Shown here one piece after another: positions 8,283 through 17,141 of a DNA stretch of 64,000 nucleotides (within the stretch, counting starts at the first letter, position 1; each line of letters starts with the position of its first letter). Location of the stretch: assembly GCF_004834005.1 (NCBI RefSeq), contig NZ_STFF01000001.1, forward strand, positions 1,053,347-1,117,346, read 5' to 3'. Both the position numbers and the translations under genes were made by a program. The notes under the pieces are model-generated. The model was not told where the DNA came from. It ran no database searches and saw nothing but the letters and a program-made list of their open reading frames with translations. The stretch is from Niastella caeni. GTDB lineage: Bacteria; Bacteroidota; Bacteroidia; Chitinophagales; Chitinophagaceae.

Positions 8283-8963
8283 ATGCGTATTGACATTATC
8301 ACCGTTTTGCCCGAATTACTGGAAAGCCCTTTTTCCCATTCTATCATGAAAAGAGCCCGTGACAAGGGTTTGCTTGAGGTGCACGTGCATCATTTGCGGC
8401 AGTGGGCAGTGAATGAATATGGACAGGTTGATGACTACCAATATGGCGGCGGCGCCGGCATGGTAATGATGTGTGAGCCCCTGGCCAATGCCATTGAAAC
8501 ATTGTCGAAGGACCGGAAATACGATGAGATCATTTTTATGACGCCCGATGGCGAACGGTTTAACCAGTCGATAGCCAACCAACTGTCGCTGAAAGAAAAC
8601 ATGATCATCATTTGCGGTCACTACAAAGGCATCGATGAACGCATCCGCGAGCATTTTGTAACAAAGGAAATATCAATTGGCGATTATGTTTTAAGTGGCG
8701 GCGAACTCGCAGCCGCTATTGTTGTTGATGCTGTAGGCCGGTTATTACCCGGCGTGCTGAACGATGAAACCTCTGCCCTCATGGATTCCTTCCAGGATAA
8801 CCTGTTAGCCCCACCAGTATATACCCGCCCCTCCGATTTCAGAGGCTGGAAAGTACCTGATATTTTACTCAGCGGTGATCCTAAAAAAGTAGATGACTGG
8901 CGGTATGAACAATCCCTGCAACGCACCAAAGACAGACGACCCGATCTGTTAGATAAGCATTAA
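8283..8963 (+). CDS. trmD: tRNA (guanine-N1)-methyltransferase TrmD
   Basis: SPOUT-class methyltransferase that makes m1G37 in tRNAs reading CNN codons, preventing +1 frameshifting. The 226 residues show the trefoil-knot SAM site: GGGAGMVM near 57-64, [15 protein letters not shown] near 110-124 and [14 protein letters not shown] near 132-145. The active-site Asp lies in the conserved C-terminal region ([19 protein letters not shown]). Only 24 nt separate it from the S4 gene, but a -7-like TATCTTTG at 8271-8278 sits just upstream, so a separate, almost leaderless transcript is possible. Unlike many bacteria it is not next to rpsP or rplS. Confidence 0.96.
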   Translation: MRIDIITVLPELLESPFSHSIMKRARDKGLLEVHVHHLRQWAVNEYGQVDDYQYGGGAGMVMMCEPLANAIETLSKDRKYDEIIFMTPDGERFNQSIANQLSLKENMIIICGHYKGIDERIREHFVTKEISIGDYVLSGGELAAAIVVDAVGRLLPGVLNDETSALMDSFQDNLLAPPVYTRPSDFRGWKVPDILLSGDPKKVDDWRYEQSLQRTKDRRPDLLDKH

Positions 8964-9035
8964 ACATTACCGTGGCTTAAACAAATACTTTGTTCGTTCC
9001 CAGCTTGCCGGGATGGTCAGGCGGAGGCTAAAAAA

Positions 9036-9066
9036 AAAGCGATCCGACCAAAAGGTCAAATCGCTA
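9036..9066 (-). terminator. Hairpin plus T-run, minus strand
   Basis: Imperfect hairpin with arms AGCGAT..GACC and GGTC..ATCGCT around an AAAA loop (9038-9065). On the minus strand it is followed by a run of T residues ending near 9030. It is about 20 nt past the stop codon of the small ORF at 9086-9157. Confidence 0.65.
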
Positions 9067-9085
9067 CAAGTAACAGGATAGTAAA

Positions 9086-9157
9086 CTATGCTATCAAAAA
9101 TATGAGCAGGTAAATTACCAACTGCATAACGAGTGCAAAGACGATTGTCTTTTTCAT
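9086..9157 (-). CDS. Putative 23-residue membrane peptide
   Basis: Short ORF that reads MKKT, then one continuous hydrophobic stretch (VFALVMQLVIYLLIFLIA) to the stop: a lysine-rich start and a single predicted transmembrane helix. It lies in the 383-nt gap between trmD and the GH31 gene and is followed within about 20 nt by a T-run terminator on the same strand, as expected for a self-standing small gene. A promoter-like region lies upstream at 9183-9202. I recognise no family. It resembles small inner-membrane modulators only in size and hydrophobicity. A chance ORF cannot be ruled out. Confidence 0.5.
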   Translation of the reverse strand: MKKTIVFALVMQLVIYLLIFLIA

Positions 9158-9182
9158 AAGGGTGGATTTACGCCTATACAAA

Positions 9183-9202
9183 TGCATGCCGCGTGCCAAA
9201 GT
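9183..9202 (-). promoter_or_regulatory. Sigma-54-like promoter upstream of the small peptide
   Basis: On the minus strand the sequence reads TTTGGCACG, four bases, then ATGCA. The GG and GC doublets are 10 bp apart, as in sigma-54 sites (consensus TGGCACG, N4, TTGCW), with one mismatch in the -12 element. The same stretch could be read as a weak housekeeping site (TTG, 18 nt, TATAGGCG). Confidence 0.35.
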
Positions 9203-9347
9203 GAAATTATTTGCATAGGAGTTCTACGTACCGTAATTAACCCGCCCGCACTGATGCTGACTATCAATTATTTTAGTAATATTAATTTTTCAACAACACG
9301 GACCGGGACGCCACTTTTTCATTTCTCCGTTTCTTATTCTTCGTTTT

Positions 9348-11816
9348 TTATTTCAAAGTGATCTCCACCTTCACCGGCTTTCCGTTAAATTCTACCGATA
9401 CAAATTCATTGGTTAGCTGCTGAAACTGATTTTTTTGTTTGCCAATACTTTCAGCGCCTAATGGTTTCCCATTAACCAACACTTGCTGACCTGCTGCCAG
9501 CGCAACGGGCAATTCAAAATTGAACTTGCGTTTGAATTTCTTCCCGTACTGATTGGGATTATTGGTCGTAATATCGATGGTTACTTTATTACCTGCAGTA
9601 ACACCTTTAAAAGTTACCAGCTCGTAATCGGCCTTCTCCAGCGTTCGGGTACTGATGCCATCATCATCATACCAAACATACGTTGTAGCGTTGGCAGAAG
9701 GATAGTAACGGATGGTTATGTCTTTTGAGTTGTAGCTCCCGGTTGATTTGATGGTATCTTTCGTGATCCATAAAGGAACAAAGCTGCCTTCTTTTACAAA
9801 CACCGGTATTTGTTTTATATCAGCCGGCTGGTTGATAAATTTACCACCATCTGTAACCGAATTATTGGCCAGGCTATACCATTTACCAGCAGGTAAATAC
9901 AACATCCGGGCCGTTGCGCCCTGGGTGGTTACCGGAGCTACCAGTAAATTATCGCCCCAATAATATTCTTCTTCGGCTCTTAAAGCGTTGCTGTCTGCAA
10001 AATTATAATAATACAAAGGACGCATCAACGGCTTGCCCAACACGGCCTGATCATAGCTTAAGGAATAATTGTACGGCAATAGCTGGTAACGCAGGTTGAT
10101 ATAATTGCGAACAATGCTTTTATACGGCTCCTCAATAAAGCAGGGTTCAGAGGGAATGCTTTTGGTGCCGGGATCAAGATCTTCCAACGCCGTGCCATGC
10201 GGACGAAACACCGGCGTAAAAGCAGCAAACTGCAGCCAGCGCGTATACAGCTCCGGGTCAGCCTGATCAGCTTTGGCAAAACCGCCGGCATCGGAATGAA
10301 TGTAGGGCAACCCGCACAGGCTCATTCCTAATAAAACCAATGGTTGTGACTTCAAGCCGCTCCAACTACGGGCCACATCGCCCGTCCAGGGAATTACGCC
10401 GTATCGCTGGCTGCCGGCAAACCCCGACCGGTTCAATAAGAACAACCGCTGGTCGCTAACTTCAGAACTATACTTTTCAAAAAACATTTTACTAAAGTAA
10501 TGTCCATATACGTTATGTACCTCATCGGCGCCCATAGCACGGGCAACGCCATAATCTTTCAGATTGTGCATCATGCCTGCAGGATGCTTTTCGGGTTCTG
10601 CCAGATCGAGCCACCAACCGCTTACGCCATTGCCAACCTGCTTTTTATAATACTTCCAGATCCAGTCCTGCGATTGCTTGCGGAAAATATCAACCAGTCC
10701 ACCGGTGCCGAAATAAAGATCAGGGATCATCATGGCGCTGCCATCGGCCCCGGTAGCCAGGAAAGGGGTGGCTTCGGCATACGTTTTCGTATTCTGCAAA
10801 ATATAAGGCTCTGTGATCAGTACCGATTTTAAATTATCCTTTGTTTTAAAATCAGTGAGCATTTGTTTGGGGTTAGGCCATTTTTGCATGTTCACCCAAT
10901 CAAGGTTGCCCAGTGTTCCTTTAATGTTATCGCCAAACCAAAACAGGTCAAACACCAATCCATCCATAGGAAACTGGTCCTTTTTCATTTTGTCAACCAC
11001 CTGCGTCACCTGTTCTTCGCTGCGATAGCCAAACCGTGATACAAAATTGCCGAATGCCCAACGGGGTGGCAATGGCTGACGACCGGTGATGGCGGTATAA
11101 TTACTCAGCATTTCATCAATGCTTTTTCCAAATACAACATAGTAAGTTAGTTCGCCGCTGGTAAAACCAACCTCAAGCACATTCTTATCGGCCTGACCAA
11201 TATCAACATAGCCTTTTGAAGGATTATCAAAGAATAAAGCATAGCCGGCGGAAGAAATAAATACCGGCACAGAAAAGTTCAGGTTTTCGGCGCCCAGTCC
11301 ATAACCATAAGAAGGGCTGTTATATAAATTGAAGTGATATCCCCGGCGGTTCATCGGTAATGCGCGTTCGCCGCCGCCAAAGATCTGCTCATCATTAAAA
11401 AGCTGGAAGCGGAAGCCCCGCGCATCGCCCTGCGTAAAATAAGTAGCGGATTTTACTTTTACTTCTTTTCCAATTTTATAATAGAGTTTTTCGCGCTGAA
11501 CAACTACGCTTGTCAGGTTGTCCCATTCAACGGTTTGCGAAACAGCATTCGTTATTTTCGTATTAATGGAAGGTGGTTTGGCAATAACGGCATCAGATAT
11601 TTGTTCGGTCTTGCTGTAGTCGGAAGGTTTGTAAGTGGTTTTAATAACGGCATTGTTAAAACCCTGGAACGTCCAGGCGCCTTCTTTTGCTTTGTAAACT
11701 ACTTCCGTGGTCTTACTAACGAGCGGATCTTTACCAACTGTATTAATGATAACCTGTTGGGCATGCACCGTAACAAATACAACCAACAAAATAATGCTGC
11801 AAATACTTCTTTTCAT
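9348..11816 (-). CDS. Secreted GH31 alpha-glycosidase
   Basis: Retaining alpha-glucosidase/alpha-xylosidase-type enzyme acting on alpha-linked sugars, probably periplasmic or exported. The reading frame opens at 11825. I place the start at 11816 (MKRSICSI), which begins a signal peptide ending near VHAQ. The protein has 822 residues: an N-terminal beta-sandwich (30-220), the (beta/alpha)8 barrel with nucleophile Asp404 in WWLDLAEPE and acid/base Asp480 in IPWTGDVARSW, a His-Asp pair in YIHSDAGGF, and C-terminal beta domains. Substrate specificity cannot be called. No SusCD genes adjoin it, so it is not in an obvious polysaccharide utilisation locus. Confidence 0.9.
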   Translation of the reverse strand: MKRSICSIILLVVFVTVHAQQVIINTVGKDPLVSKTTEVVYKAKEGAWTFQGFNNAVIKTTYKPSDYSKTEQISDAVIAKPPSINTKITNAVSQTVEWDNLTSVVVQREKLYYKIGKEVKVKSATYFTQGDARGFRFQLFNDEQIFGGGERALPMNRRGYHFNLYNSPSYGYGLGAENLNFSVPVFISSAGYALFFDNPSKGYVDIGQADKNVLEVGFTSGELTYYVVFGKSIDEMLSNYTAITGRQPLPPRWAFGNFVSRFGYRSEEQVTQVVDKMKKDQFPMDGLVFDLFWFGDNIKGTLGNLDWVNMQKWPNPKQMLTDFKTKDNLKSVLITEPYILQNTKTYAEATPFLATGADGSAMMIPDLYFGTGGLVDIFRKQSQDWIWKYYKKQVGNGVSGWWLDLAEPEKHPAGMMHNLKDYGVARAMGADEVHNVYGHYFSKMFFEKYSSEVSDQRLFLLNRSGFAGSQRYGVIPWTGDVARSWSGLKSQPLVLLGMSLCGLPYIHSDAGGFAKADQADPELYTRWLQFAAFTPVFRPHGTALEDLDPGTKSIPSEPCFIEEPYKSIVRNYINLRYQLLPYNYSLSYDQAVLGKPLMRPLYYYNFADSNALRAEEEYYWGDNLLVAPVTTQGATARMLYLPAGKWYSLANNSVTDGGKFINQPADIKQIPVFVKEGSFVPLWITKDTIKSTGSYNSKDITIRYYPSANATTYVWYDDDGISTRTLEKADYELVTFKGVTAGNKVTIDITTNNPNQYGKKFKRKFNFELPVALAAGQQVLVNGKPLGAESIGKQKNQFQQLTNEFVSVEFNGKPVKVEITLK

Positions 11817-11882
11817 AATTGCCATATTGCCAGATTAAAGCATCAAATTAAAGAAACAACCGTTACCGGCAAACTAACCACA

Positions 11883-11925
11883 AAAAAATTGCCACGGCGC
11901 CCTTATACAAAGGGAACCGTGGCAA
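11883..11925 (-). terminator. Intrinsic terminator of the LolA-like gene
   Basis: Stem of 9 bp (11889-11897 with 11917-11925) with an inner CCCTT/AAGGG stem. On the minus strand it is followed by seven T residues, 37 nt after the stop codon at 11962. Confidence 0.8.
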
Positions 11926-11961
11926 CAATAATATTATTGCGTTTAGAAAAAGTTAAAGTTA

Positions 11962-12684
11962 TTACTTCGGCATATCGAATAACTTCATATCCATTTCTTT
12001 ATTGATCTCGATCTTTTTGCTGGTAACATTCAGCGTTAAACCCTGCGGCAGGGATACTTCCGTATTGGAAGGAACCACAAAACCATACTCTGTTTTCTTA
12101 TAGTTCGAAAAAGCCACACTGGTTTCCATATCCATTCCGTTCACATGGGCTTTTACAGTGCTTTTTAACACGTAATACGTTGAAGGATCTATCCAGTAAA
12201 TGCTCTCGGTTCCATCCTTACCTTTTAATTTCAGTTTGAAGGTAGTTTTGCCATTAACCGAATCCTTGCCCAACAGTTCAACAGTATTGCCTTTGGCAGC
12301 GTAGTTAAATAAAGGACCACCTACATCCAGTTGGCCCTGGCTCATTTTAACCTGGTCGGCGGGCATTGCTTCCGGTGCGGTTTGTCCCATCATCGGGTTT
12401 TGGGCCCAACCACCTTTATCGGTAATACACTGAATGATCTTCTGACCACCGAAATCTACTTCATTCTTGTATGCCTTGCCGTTCATCAACCAGGTAATAC
12501 CCGAAACCTGCTGGCCCATTACTTCCATATCGTATTCGGTGTACACGGTTTTAATTGTCGACAATTTGTCTTTACCACCCAGGGCCTCAATATGTTTATT
12601 GATTATTTCATCGGCGGTTTGCGCATGCACAGAAACTACAGACAGCACACTGGCTGCCATCAAAGCTACTCTAAGGGATCTCAT
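11962..12684 (-). CDS. Exported LolA-like (outer-membrane lipoprotein sorting-like) protein
   Basis: A 240-residue exported protein with an N-terminal signal peptide (MRSLRVALMAASVLSVVSVHAQ). After it comes a helix with ADEIINKHIEALGGKDKL, a signature seen in Bacteroidota and other bacterial proteins annotated as outer-membrane lipoprotein-sorting proteins. The remainder is a half-barrel of repeated strands (YTEYDMEVMGQQVSGITW, TFKLKLKGKDGTESIYWID, LKSTVKAHVNGMDMETSVAFSNYK). The LolA/LolB fold binds acylated ligands, but this subfamily has no proven role. It has its own terminator and is divergent from adenine deaminase. Confidence 0.75.
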   Translation of the reverse strand: MRSLRVALMAASVLSVVSVHAQTADEIINKHIEALGGKDKLSTIKTVYTEYDMEVMGQQVSGITWLMNGKAYKNEVDFGGQKIIQCITDKGGWAQNPMMGQTAPEAMPADQVKMSQGQLDVGGPLFNYAAKGNTVELLGKDSVNGKTTFKLKLKGKDGTESIYWIDPSTYYVLKSTVKAHVNGMDMETSVAFSNYKKTEYGFVVPSNTEVSLPQGLTLNVTSKKIEINKEMDMKLFDMPK

Positions 12685-12892
12685 TTTTTGACTTTTTGAT
12701 TGGTAAAATGGTTATTAAAAATCGGCCGTTCCTAAATTTAAAGCCCGTCCGGCCGGTCATTGAGGCGGGCGGTGCGGAATCAATAAAATTAGTGCGTTAT
12801 CGCCTTAAAATATTACAAATGGGCCATATCTTTTTAATTTAATATTGTGGGCGGAGAGACTCATAAAATCCGCATTCCAACAAACAGAAAAT

Positions 12893-14539
12893 ATGCAATT
12901 CACCATAAAGGGCAAACTCGCAGACACATGGCAGAAAAAAATATACACTGCTGCTATAACCGTGGTTAATGGGAAAATAGAATCCATTACGCCAATAGAA
13001 GATGAAGGAGAGACGCAGCCCTATATTATTCCTGGTTTTATCGACAGCCATGTGCATATTGAAAGCTCCATGCTGGTGCCACGCCAGTTTGCCCGGTTGG
13101 CTGTAGTGCATGGCACGGTGGCTACGATCAGCGATCCGCATGAAATTGCGAATGTGTGTGGAATGAAGGGGGTTGAATACATGATCGAAAATGGTAAAAC
13201 AGTTCCTTTCAAATTTTTCTTTGGCGCACCGAGCTGTGTACCCGCCACGGGTTTTGAAACCGCAGGCGCTACCCTCGATACGGATGAGGTAGCCGCCCTG
13301 TTGCAGAAAGAAGAAATTCCCTATTTAAGCGAAATGATGAATTTCCCGGGTGTGTTGTACAACGATGCGGTGGTAATGAAAAAAATACAGGCGGCCCGGC
13401 AAGCCGGGAAACCCATTGATGGGCATGCGCCGGGATTACGAGGGGAACAGGCCCGCTTGTACATTGAAGCAGGAGAGCCAGGGAAAGTGATCATCAGCAC
13501 CGACCACGAATGTTTCACCCGCGAGGAGGCTCTGGATAAATTGCAGTACGGCATGAAGATCATTATTCGCGAAGGAAGTGCCGCCCGCAATTTCGAAGCA
13601 TTGATCGACCTGCTGAACGACTATCCGCAACACATACTCTTTGGCAGTGATGATAAACACCCCGATAGCCTGGTAGCCGGTCACATTAACCAGCTTTGCG
13701 CACGGGCAGTTGCCAAAGGCATCGATGTGTTCAGTGTATTGCAGGCCGCTTGCGTAAACCCTGTTTTACATTACAAGCTTCCGGTTGGCTTGCTACGCAC
13801 CGGCGATGCGGCTGATTTTATTGTAACCAATGATCTGGATCAGTTCCAGGTGTTGCAAACCTACATTAACGGCGAGTTGGTAGCGGAGAATGGGAAATCC
13901 CGTATAGCCTCGCAAACTTCTGGCAACATCAATAATTTCAATTGCAAGATAAAGGCTTCATCCGATTTCCATATACCCTGGAAAGGGGAACAGGAAATAC
14001 CGGTCATTGAGGCGCTCGACGGTCAGTTGATCACCAATAAATTGATGTTGCCGCCCAGGATCAGGGAAGATTATATGGTGAGCGATACGGACAGGGATAT
14101 CCTAAAAATAGTAGTGGTGAACCGGTATGCCAATGCGGTTGTAGCCAGGTCTTTTATAAAGAATACCGGATTAAAACAAGGCGCCATTGCGTCGTCTGTA
14201 GCCCACGATAGTCACAATATTGTGGCGGTAGGCGTAGATGATGAAAGCCTTTGCAAAGCTGTAAACCTGGTAATTGAACAACAGGGTGGCGTAAGTTGTG
14301 TGGGGCCGCAGGCTTCCCTCGTTTTGCCGTTGCCCGTTGCCGGACTAATGAGCGCCGAAGACGGGTACGAAGTAGCCAATGCCTATACGGCCATTGACGC
14401 CATGGCCAAATCGCAGGGGTCTACCCTCTCCGCGCCTTTTATGACCCTGTCGTTTATGGCATTGCTGGTTATTCCGCATTTGAAATTAAGCGACCTGGGA
14501 CTTTTTGATGGAGATGAGTTTAAGTTGATGCAGTCTTAG
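12893..14539 (+). CDS. ade: Adenine deaminase
   Basis: Metal-dependent amidohydrolase that converts adenine to hypoxanthine in purine salvage. I start at the ATG at 12893 (MQFTIKGKL), giving 548 residues. The frame can be extended to a TTG at 12845, but the family begins near this methionine. Visible motifs are the metal-binding HVHIESS (residues 53-59), [32 protein letters not shown] and [11 protein letters not shown] with the late metal Asp. The C-terminal adenine deaminase domain contains the typical [15 protein letters not shown] and the end of the protein is intact. Stand-alone transcription unit. Confidence 0.95.
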   Translation: MQFTIKGKLADTWQKKIYTAAITVVNGKIESITPIEDEGETQPYIIPGFIDSHVHIESSMLVPRQFARLAVVHGTVATISDPHEIANVCGMKGVEYMIENGKTVPFKFFFGAPSCVPATGFETAGATLDTDEVAALLQKEEIPYLSEMMNFPGVLYNDAVVMKKIQAARQAGKPIDGHAPGLRGEQARLYIEAGEPGKVIISTDHECFTREEALDKLQYGMKIIIREGSAARNFEALIDLLNDYPQHILFGSDDKHPDSLVAGHINQLCARAVAKGIDVFSVLQAACVNPVLHYKLPVGLLRTGDAADFIVTNDLDQFQVLQTYINGELVAENGKSRIASQTSGNINNFNCKIKASSDFHIPWKGEQEIPVIEALDGQLITNKLMLPPRIREDYMVSDTDRDILKIVVVNRYANAVVARSFIKNTGLKQGAIASSVAHDSHNIVAVGVDDESLCKAVNLVIEQQGGVSCVGPQASLVLPLPVAGLMSAEDGYEVANAYTAIDAMAKSQGSTLSAPFMTLSFMALLVIPHLKLSDLGLFDGDEFKLMQS

Positions 14540-14755
14540 TATTTAAACCGGCTAAACCTTCTGCAACCGCCTGCATTTCTACCCATTTACCACAAAATCG
14601 CATTATCTGCAACTTCATATTATAAATACTAGTAAACTAAAAATATTCTTTATATCTTTAATAGTAACATTCTTTGCAAATACCCGCGCCTTTCCTTTGA
14701 AGCTGATAAAGGTTTAAAACGTATTCTCAATTAAGGAACCAAAAAACCTTACAAG

Positions 14756-15409
14756 ATGACTTCATCAACAGTAAACAAGAAGCCAGGCGTGGAGCAATGG
14801 TTATCTAAAACTGCAATTCCCGAATCACCTTTTACTTTATTTGTAAAAAATATATATCCCGTTAGTAAAGAAGCTCAGGAATACCTGAATCAAAAGAGCT
14901 ATCCCAGTCAGTTGGACAAAGGTGAATTTCTAGTTACAGCCGGGTCCATGTGCTCCCAACTATACCTGATACGAAAAGGCATTTTACGTAGTTATGTAAA
15001 AGAAGGTGCAAGAGAGATCACCACCTGGATCTCGAGCGAGCAGGAACTGGTAACCTGTATCACCAGTTTTGGTTTACAGCAACCCGCACGCGAAAACATC
15101 CAGGCGTTGGAAGATTGCGAACTCTCTGGCCTCAGCTTTGAGGACCTGCAATATTTATACGATCATTTTCCGGAAGCGAATATTGTAGGCAGAAAAATCC
15201 TCGAAAAATATTATCGCGATGCTGAGGAAAGAGCCTTCATTGCCCGCTTAATGGAAGCCACTTCCAAATACAAACATTTTATTGCCACTAAAAGCGACCT
15301 GCTGAACCGGGTTCCGCTTAAATTCATCGCTTCTTACCTGGGCATGACCCTGGAAACACTCAGCCGTATCAGAAGCAAATTGTCGAGGAATATTAATGAA
15401 TTCAATTAG
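14756..15409 (+). CDS. Crp/Fnr family transcriptional regulator
   Basis: A 217-residue regulator with an N-terminal cyclic-nucleotide-binding-like beta barrel (about 50-135; QLDKGEFLVTAGSMCSQLYLIRKGILRSYVKEG) and a C-terminal winged helix with recognition helix LKFIASYLGMTLETLSRIRSKL (about 185-207). It lacks the cysteine set of Fnr and the cAMP-contact arginine motif of Crp is not evident, so the effector is unknown. This form is common in Bacteroidota. A -7-like TATCTTTA lies about 95 nt upstream. Target genes cannot be inferred from the context. Confidence 0.85.
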   Translation: MTSSTVNKKPGVEQWLSKTAIPESPFTLFVKNIYPVSKEAQEYLNQKSYPSQLDKGEFLVTAGSMCSQLYLIRKGILRSYVKEGAREITTWISSEQELVTCITSFGLQQPARENIQALEDCELSGLSFEDLQYLYDHFPEANIVGRKILEKYYRDAEERAFIARLMEATSKYKHFIATKSDLLNRVPLKFIASYLGMTLETLSRIRSKLSRNINEFN

Positions 15410-15458
15410 ATGAATGGTGAATCCGGCAAACCGGAACCAATTTGCAAAAGAAAAATCC

Positions 15459-15598
15459 GTTACAAGCTGCACGCTTCAGGCAAGGCAATTTGCTAAAGTT
15501 ACCGGGTACCGGTTGCCAGGTACCGGGAAAACACTGTGCAAGTTACAAGGTAAACCTGCATGTTAACCTCCCTGTAACCTTCAACTTGAAACCTGTAA
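15459..15598. repeat. Heptamer arrays between the Crp/Fnr and LiaF-like genes
   Basis: Three blocks of 7-nt units: GTTACAA-type (15459-15486), GTTACCG/GGTACCG-type (15498-15532), and a block changing from GTTACAA to CCTGTAA/CTTGAAA (15542-15598) that is partly self-complementary. The rest of the 378-nt gap holds the promoter at 15740-15770; nothing else was seen. Confidence 0.7.
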
Positions 15599-15739
15599 TC
15601 AGGCATTTGGATACTGCCAACTTCTTCGCCCTGTAACCGGTCGCGGCTAAGCCGGGAGCAACCGGCAACCAGTTCTTCCGGCTTCACCGGTCAAATAGCC
15701 GGTTTTACCGACATATATCTTCTGCCTGTCGGCCAGCGC

Positions 15740-15770
15740 TTGCTGTACGCCGCCGGGGAGTATAGCTTTG
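15740..15770 (+). promoter_or_regulatory. Promoter of the LiaF-like gene
   Basis: TTG at 15740-15742, exactly 20 nt, TAGCTTTG at 15763-15770, matching the Bacteroidota consensus. The start codon is at 15788. Confidence 0.7.
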
Positions 15771-15787
15771 TGTAAAATTAATCCCTC

Positions 15788-16648
15788 ATGCGCGATAAGA
15801 CAATCAAGGAACAGCGGAAGGCTTACAGAAAAGAAAGAAGAAAAGAACTTATGAGAAGGCGGAATAGAAGCGGCAGTGTACTGGCCGGTTTGTTGTTGCT
15901 GTGTATAGGATCTATTTTTCTATTGAAAGAGTTTGGTGTTCCATTTCCAGGCTGGTTATTTACCTGGCCTATGATATTAGTTGGGTTCGGGCTTCTGGCC
16001 GGCGCCGGCAATTCATTTCGCGATCCGGGTTGGGTTGTTATTACTGGTATAGGTGCTGTATTCCTACTGGATGAGATCTGGCCCAAAGTTCCCATTCACC
16101 ATTTCATTTGGCCGGTGGTTATTATCGCTTTAGGGTTAATCATAATGCTGGCGCCCCGCCGCCATCGCAAGTGGCATGAGAAATGGAATCAATGGAATGG
16201 AATGCAGGGAGATCAGTACAAGCAAAATATACCCAATGTGTATGATGTGCCAGACCCAACCATCCCTGAAACAATGATCAACCCTGCTGCAGAAAGCAAT
16301 AAAAAAAATAGTGATAGCTGGCTGGAAGTGGTAACCATCTTCGGTAGTGTAAAAAAGCTGGTGTACTCAAAAAATTTCAAAGGCGGCGAAATTATTTCCA
16401 TATTCGGCGGCGCCGAAATTAATTTAAGCCATGCCGATTTTAACGGCCCCATCTCCATTGAATTGGTACAAATATTCGGCAGTACCAAGCTGATAGTACC
16501 CCCGCACTGGCAAATACGTTCACAAGTGGTTGCAGTGTTCGGTGGCATAGAAGATAAACGTCCCCCACAATCGAACTACGATGAAGACAAAGTAATTGTT
16601 TTGAACGGTACTACTTTCTTCGGCGGTATTGATATAAAAAGCTATTAA
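15788..16648 (+). CDS. LiaF-like membrane protein (LiaI/LiaF transmembrane region plus C-terminal beta domain)
   Basis: Predicted inner-membrane protein of the LiaF/DUF5668 group, implicated in cell-envelope stress sensing in Firmicutes; the role in Bacteroidota is unproven. The 286 residues start with a basic cytoplasmic segment (1-30), followed by about four transmembrane helices (33-125) with the characteristic repeated pattern of LLLCIGSIFLLKEFG and VVITGIGAVFLLDEIWP. The soluble C-terminal domain (about 170-286) contains repeated FGG/FGS turns (TIFGSVKK, SIFGGAEI, QIFGSTKL, AVFGGIED, TFFGGIDI) typical of a beta-solenoid-like LiaF C-terminus. It precedes DUF4288 and a LytS/LytTR pair, consistent with an envelope-stress group (inference). 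Confidence 0.82.
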   Translation: MRDKTIKEQRKAYRKERRKELMRRRNRSGSVLAGLLLLCIGSIFLLKEFGVPFPGWLFTWPMILVGFGLLAGAGNSFRDPGWVVITGIGAVFLLDEIWPKVPIHHFIWPVVIIALGLIIMLAPRRHRKWHEKWNQWNGMQGDQYKQNIPNVYDVPDPTIPETMINPAAESNKKNSDSWLEVVTIFGSVKKLVYSKNFKGGEIISIFGGAEINLSHADFNGPISIELVQIFGSTKLIVPPHWQIRSQVVAVFGGIEDKRPPQSNYDEDKVIVLNGTTFFGGIDIKSY

Positions 16649-16683
16649 TAAATTCTTTCATCCCAACCATTAAAAAGTTTTAT

Positions 16684-17043
16684 ATGAACTGGTTCCTGGC
16701 AAAAATAGTATACCGGATCATTTGCGGCGAAGGCAACCACACATCCCAGTTTGATGAACAGTTGCGACTGATTCAGGCCAATGACGAAAACGAAGCATTT
16801 GATAAAGCAAAGGCCATTGGTGAACAGGAGCAGGAAATGTTCCTGAACCAGCAACAAAAAATGGTATCCTGGCAGTTTGTGAATGTGTGTGAGCTGTATA
16901 AGATCTCTGCGCTTATTGATGGCGCCGAATTGTACTCACGCATCCAGGAATCTGATAATGCCGGACAGTATATTGAACTGGTTCATAAAAAAGCCGCTCA
17001 TATCAAATCGAGCAATACGCATAAGTATTTGCAGTTATTTTAG
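16684..17043 (+). CDS. DUF4288 family protein
   Basis: A 119-residue soluble protein beginning MNWFLAKIVYRIICG. The WFLAKIVYR-type start followed by FDEQLRLIQANDENEAFDKAKAIG and then SWQFVNVCELYKI is the DUF4288 pattern. Function is unknown. It follows the LiaF-like gene by 35 nt, so co-transcription is likely. From its stop codon to the next gene's start the DNA consists entirely of heptamer units. Confidence 0.8.
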   Translation: MNWFLAKIVYRIICGEGNHTSQFDEQLRLIQANDENEAFDKAKAIGEQEQEMFLNQQQKMVSWQFVNVCELYKISALIDGAELYSRIQESDNAGQYIELVHKKAAHIKSSNTHKYLQLF

Positions 17044-17141
17044 CGTGAATCGTGAAAACTGCTGCAAGCAATACAGAACACGTAAGACAGAACCGGTAAC
17101 CAACAACATGTAACCTGTAACTTGAAACCTGTAACCTGAAA
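17044..17141. repeat. Fourteen heptamers filling the gap from stop to start codon
   Basis: The stop codon TAG is at 17041-17043 and the next ATG starts at 17141. The 98 nt from 17044 to 17141 divide into 14 units of exactly 7 nt, most ending in AA (for example CGTGAAA, CACGTAA, CCTGTAA). The A of the ATG is the last base of the final unit. Confidence 0.75.
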
